Source: an uncultured Bacteroides sp.
GTDB lineage: Bacteria; Bacteroidota; Bacteroidia; Bacteroidales; Bacteroidaceae
Length of the DNA: 64,000 nt
Assembly: GCA_905201685.1 (NCBI GenBank)
Contig: CAJKOW010000004.1
Span: forward strand, 8,702 to 72,701
Direction: 5' to 3'
Part shown: positions 62,801-64,000 of the stretch, in pieces
How positions within the stretch are numbered: position 1 is the first letter of the stretch
Layout: each line of letters opens with the position of its first letter
Program-made: the position numbers and the translations under genes
Notes under the pieces: model-generated
Told to the model about the DNA's origin: nothing
Database searches by the model: none
Seen by the model: the letters and a program-made list of their open reading frames with translations, nothing else

Positions 62801-63940
62801 AGCGGTATTGGCATCGACAAGAGCAAAATAGAACGGATATTCGAACGCTTCTATCAGATAGACAATGATGTGACCCAGTCTAATTTCGGAACGGGAATCG
62901 GATTGCACCTGTCCCGTTCGTTGGTCCTGCTGCATCATGGGATTATCTTTGCAGAGAACCGTACGGATACGTCCGGAAGCCGTTTCGTTATCCGTATTCC
63001 ATTGGGAGCTGCTCATTTACGCGCAGACGAACTTGAATCCGGTGAAAGTAACATAAAAATGGTATCTGCACCTTTGAAGTCACAGATTTCTCCTGTGTTG
63101 AGTGTGGTGCAGGACGAGCAGCATGCCGAAGAGGAAAAAGTGGTTAAGCCTAAAACTCACCAGAAGGTGCTGGTTGTGGAAGATGAAGAGGAAATACTCA
63201 CTTATTTGAAAAATGAGTTGTCGGATGAGTACCGGATACAGACGTGTACAAATGGCAAGGAAGCCTATGAACTGATGCTGGTCGATATGCCCGATTTAGT
63301 CATCAGCGACATCATGATGCCTGAGATGGACGGACTCACATTGTGTAGAAAGATTAAGCAGAATACCAACATCAACCATATACCGGTTGTGTTGCTGACG
63401 GCCAAGTCGAAGCCCGAAGACCGATTGGAAGGTATGGATACGGGGGCTGACGGTTATATTGTGAAACCGTTCAATACCGACTTGTTGAAGAGTACGATTG
63501 CCAATCTGTTGTTGAATCGTCGTATGTTGCGAAACAAGTTCAGCGGCACCCAGCAGCAGGAAGACAAAATAGACAAACTGCAGATGCAGTCGGGCGACGA
63601 GAAGCTGATGGAAAAGATCATGAAAGTGGTGAACGAACACCTGGCCGATCCCGACTTGAATGCTGAGTTGCTCGCCACGGAGGTTGGACTTAGCCGGGTA
63701 CATATTCATCGGAAATTGAAAGAACTGACCAATCTTTCAGCTCGCGATTTCATAAAGAACATCCGTCTGCAGCAGGCCGCCAAGCTTCTGGCCGAGGACA
63801 AGAAGCTCACCATTTCAGAGGTGGCATATGCTACGGGCTATGCTAATCTGTCGCATTTCTCCAATTCGTTTAAGGAACGATATGGCATGTCGCCTAAGGA
63901 CTACATTAATAAACACCGGAAAGAGTATGTGTTGTCCTGA
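59831..63940 (+). CDS. Hybrid two-component system (HTCS) regulator 2
   Basis: Sensor and regulator in one 1369-residue protein, related to HTCS 1 over its whole length. Signal to about residue 23, periplasmic Reg_prop propellers (about 25-690), Y_Y_Y domain (about 715-780), one membrane helix (about 786-806), HisKA with His837 in 'NISHEIRTP', HATPase (about 945-1065), receiver with Asp1160 in 'VISDIMMPEMDG', and an AraC-type HTH (about 1265-1365) at the very C-terminus. It is divergent from the GH35-to-uxuA operon, a usual place for the local activator. It probably senses a xylo-oligosaccharide. Whether HTCS 1 or 2, or both, bind the TGTWAC repeats is open. Confidence 0.95.
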   Translation: MNRYIRIIVFIICFYSSFDLGIAQTGRFYTMENGLSSSLVNELLQDSRGFVWIATEYGLNRFDGIRFTNYRHVLGDSTTIKNNYVHTLFEDSRQNLFVGCIDGLMIYDRDTDTFTEIPMVRAGRRVYPHVTQMCELHNGEVWIATTGQGMFRLNEKRSEAVSMDAILLQANYNYLQNFYEDSDHNIWIATDVNGLIYYEPITRRSHFFRYSDINDNSVSSIGEDAQGNLFIGTPKGGLLRYDKQNHCFIPVSYNKSEPVSVNCMALVSGKLLVGTDGQGLKVYNPAINGLEDYSINSAPQDFSKGKIHAIMEDKDKNLWLGLFQKGIMLIPNQENPFEYYGYKSTYYNPIGEGCVMSVFQDENYHLWVGADNEGLFELGIDGKRLHHYKPSSSPQSVANTIMCMFEDSNSDFWVGSYTRGLAKMDRNTGECEYLKQIGNNKVLSVAEDNKKNLYIATLGAGFFKYNLETKKLMHYESSKDETGDLGRNELANDWVNYLICDREGYVWLAHYKGISCFNPTTNSFLSFKQTNTLITDCVGYALLEGADGRIWAGTTAGLYCFDKKTEEIEQYTVKEGLPNDVICGLCEDGQHNIWISTYKGISKYDVKGRRFVNYYAGDGLQGNEFTHGAFYRAPSGKIFFGGVNGITSFLPDAISGESKAMEVWITDFFIFDKPVHKNTISGDSPVIQENVQDAKLFRLAYDDNTFSIIFSTLQYNNPEQITYQYRMEELGTKWLSTEPGVNRVTYNNLPPGKYTFSVRALKHGNFSDIRTVRIVISPPWYETKWAYFIYCLLFIFLVLGAISYIRSRMRHRRELMEREHAEQLNEAKLQFFINISHEIRTPMTLIINPLEKLIADRKDAELHKTYLMIYRNAQRILRLINQLMDIRKLDKGQIFLKFRETDIVGFINDVMTTFDYLARKKKIRFTFEHDMPELKVWIDLNNFDKILMNILSNAFKYTPEEGEVQVALTTGKDPTRKDALKEYFEITVTDSGIGIDKSKIERIFERFYQIDNDVTQSNFGTGIGLHLSRSLVLLHHGIIFAENRTDTSGSRFVIRIPLGAAHLRADELESGESNIKMVSAPLKSQISPVLSVVQDEQHAEEEKVVKPKTHQKVLVVEDEEEILTYLKNELSDEYRIQTCTNGKEAYELMLVDMPDLVISDIMMPEMDGLTLCRKIKQNTNINHIPVVLLTAKSKPEDRLEGMDTGADGYIVKPFNTDLLKSTIANLLLNRRMLRNKFSGTQQQEDKIDKLQMQSGDEKLMEKIMKVVNEHLADPDLNAELLATEVGLSRVHIHRKLKELTNLSARDFIKNIRLQQAAKLLAEDKKLTISEVAYATGYANLSHFSNSFKERYGMSPKDYINKHRKEYVLS

Positions 63941-63973
63941 AATAGGTTGACTCCATTAGCCGCAAATCATGTA

Positions 63974-64000
63974 ATGAAAATGGAAAAAGAGAACCAATTG
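63974..64000 (+). CDS. Possible start of a further gene, 3' partial
   Basis: ATG at 63974 followed by nine open codons to the window edge ('MKMEKENQL'). The beginning resembles the start of leaderless GH43 proteins such as the one at 52-53 kb ('MEKEKRYL'), but this is far too little to call. It follows HTCS 2 by 33 bp. Confidence 0.3.

Overview
The window is a large xylan-utilisation region from a gut Bacteroidota, most likely a Bacteroides species. The evidence is hybrid two-component regulators (HTCS), many lipoprotein or signal-peptide glycoside hydrolases, a SusE-type surface glycan-binding protein, and promoters with the Bacteroides -7 element TAnnTTTG. From memory, the content resembles the two B. 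ovatus xylan loci (a small one and a large one), placed here side by side. No rRNA, tRNA, CRISPR array or intact insertion sequence was seen.

Layout. (1) 1-3240: the end of a SusC/D-type operon, with a partial surface glycan-binding protein and a GH10 xylanase carrying inserted CBM4-like modules, then a terminator. (2) 3.6-37.6 kb, plus strand: GH2, GH115, SGNH esterase, GH5, GH10, GH127/146, GH43, then a long run of multimodular enzymes (GH43-CBM6-CE1, GH43-GH8, GH43-GH97, GH97, CE1, CE1, GH31, CE6-GH95). (3) 37.7-42.0 kb, minus strand: HTCS regulator 1, convergent with that run. (4) 42.1-48.6 kb: a small AT-rich island unrelated to xylan. It holds a propeller lipoprotein, a TPR/HTH membrane regulator, a possible micro-ORF, an outer-membrane beta-barrel protein, and the first ~50 residues of a C39-peptidase exporter that breaks off in 22-bp tandem repeats. 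(5) 48.7-59.2 kb, minus strand: UxuA, GH67, cytoplasmic GH43, GH10, GPH/MFS pentoside transporter, SGNH esterase, GH35. (6) 59.8-63.9 kb, plus strand: HTCS regulator 2, divergent from operon 5. A further gene may begin at the right edge.

How the genes work together. Surface GH10 and GH5 enzymes cut the xylan backbone. Esterases (CE1, CE6, SGNH), GH115 and GH67 glucuronidases, GH127/146 and GH43 arabinofuranosidases, GH97/GH35 galactosidase-like enzymes, GH95 (alpha-L-galactosidase or fucosidase) and GH31 alpha-xylosidase strip the side chains of complex (cereal-type) glucuronoarabinoxylan. GH43 and GH8 reduce oligosaccharides to xylose. The GPH transporter imports short products for the leaderless GH43, and UxuA feeds released glucuronate into central metabolism.

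Main new observation. A direct repeat of TGTWAC half-sites exactly 21 bp apart lies upstream of five promoters: 3.6, 10.9, 19.2, 59.3 (minus) and 59.7 kb. The distance from the repeat to the -7 element falls into steps of about one helical turn (31, 32, 31, 40, 52 bp). It is a strong candidate operator for the AraC-type domain of one or both HTCS regulators. The second is the degenerate peptide-export-like island bounded by tandem repeats of 22-23 bp period.
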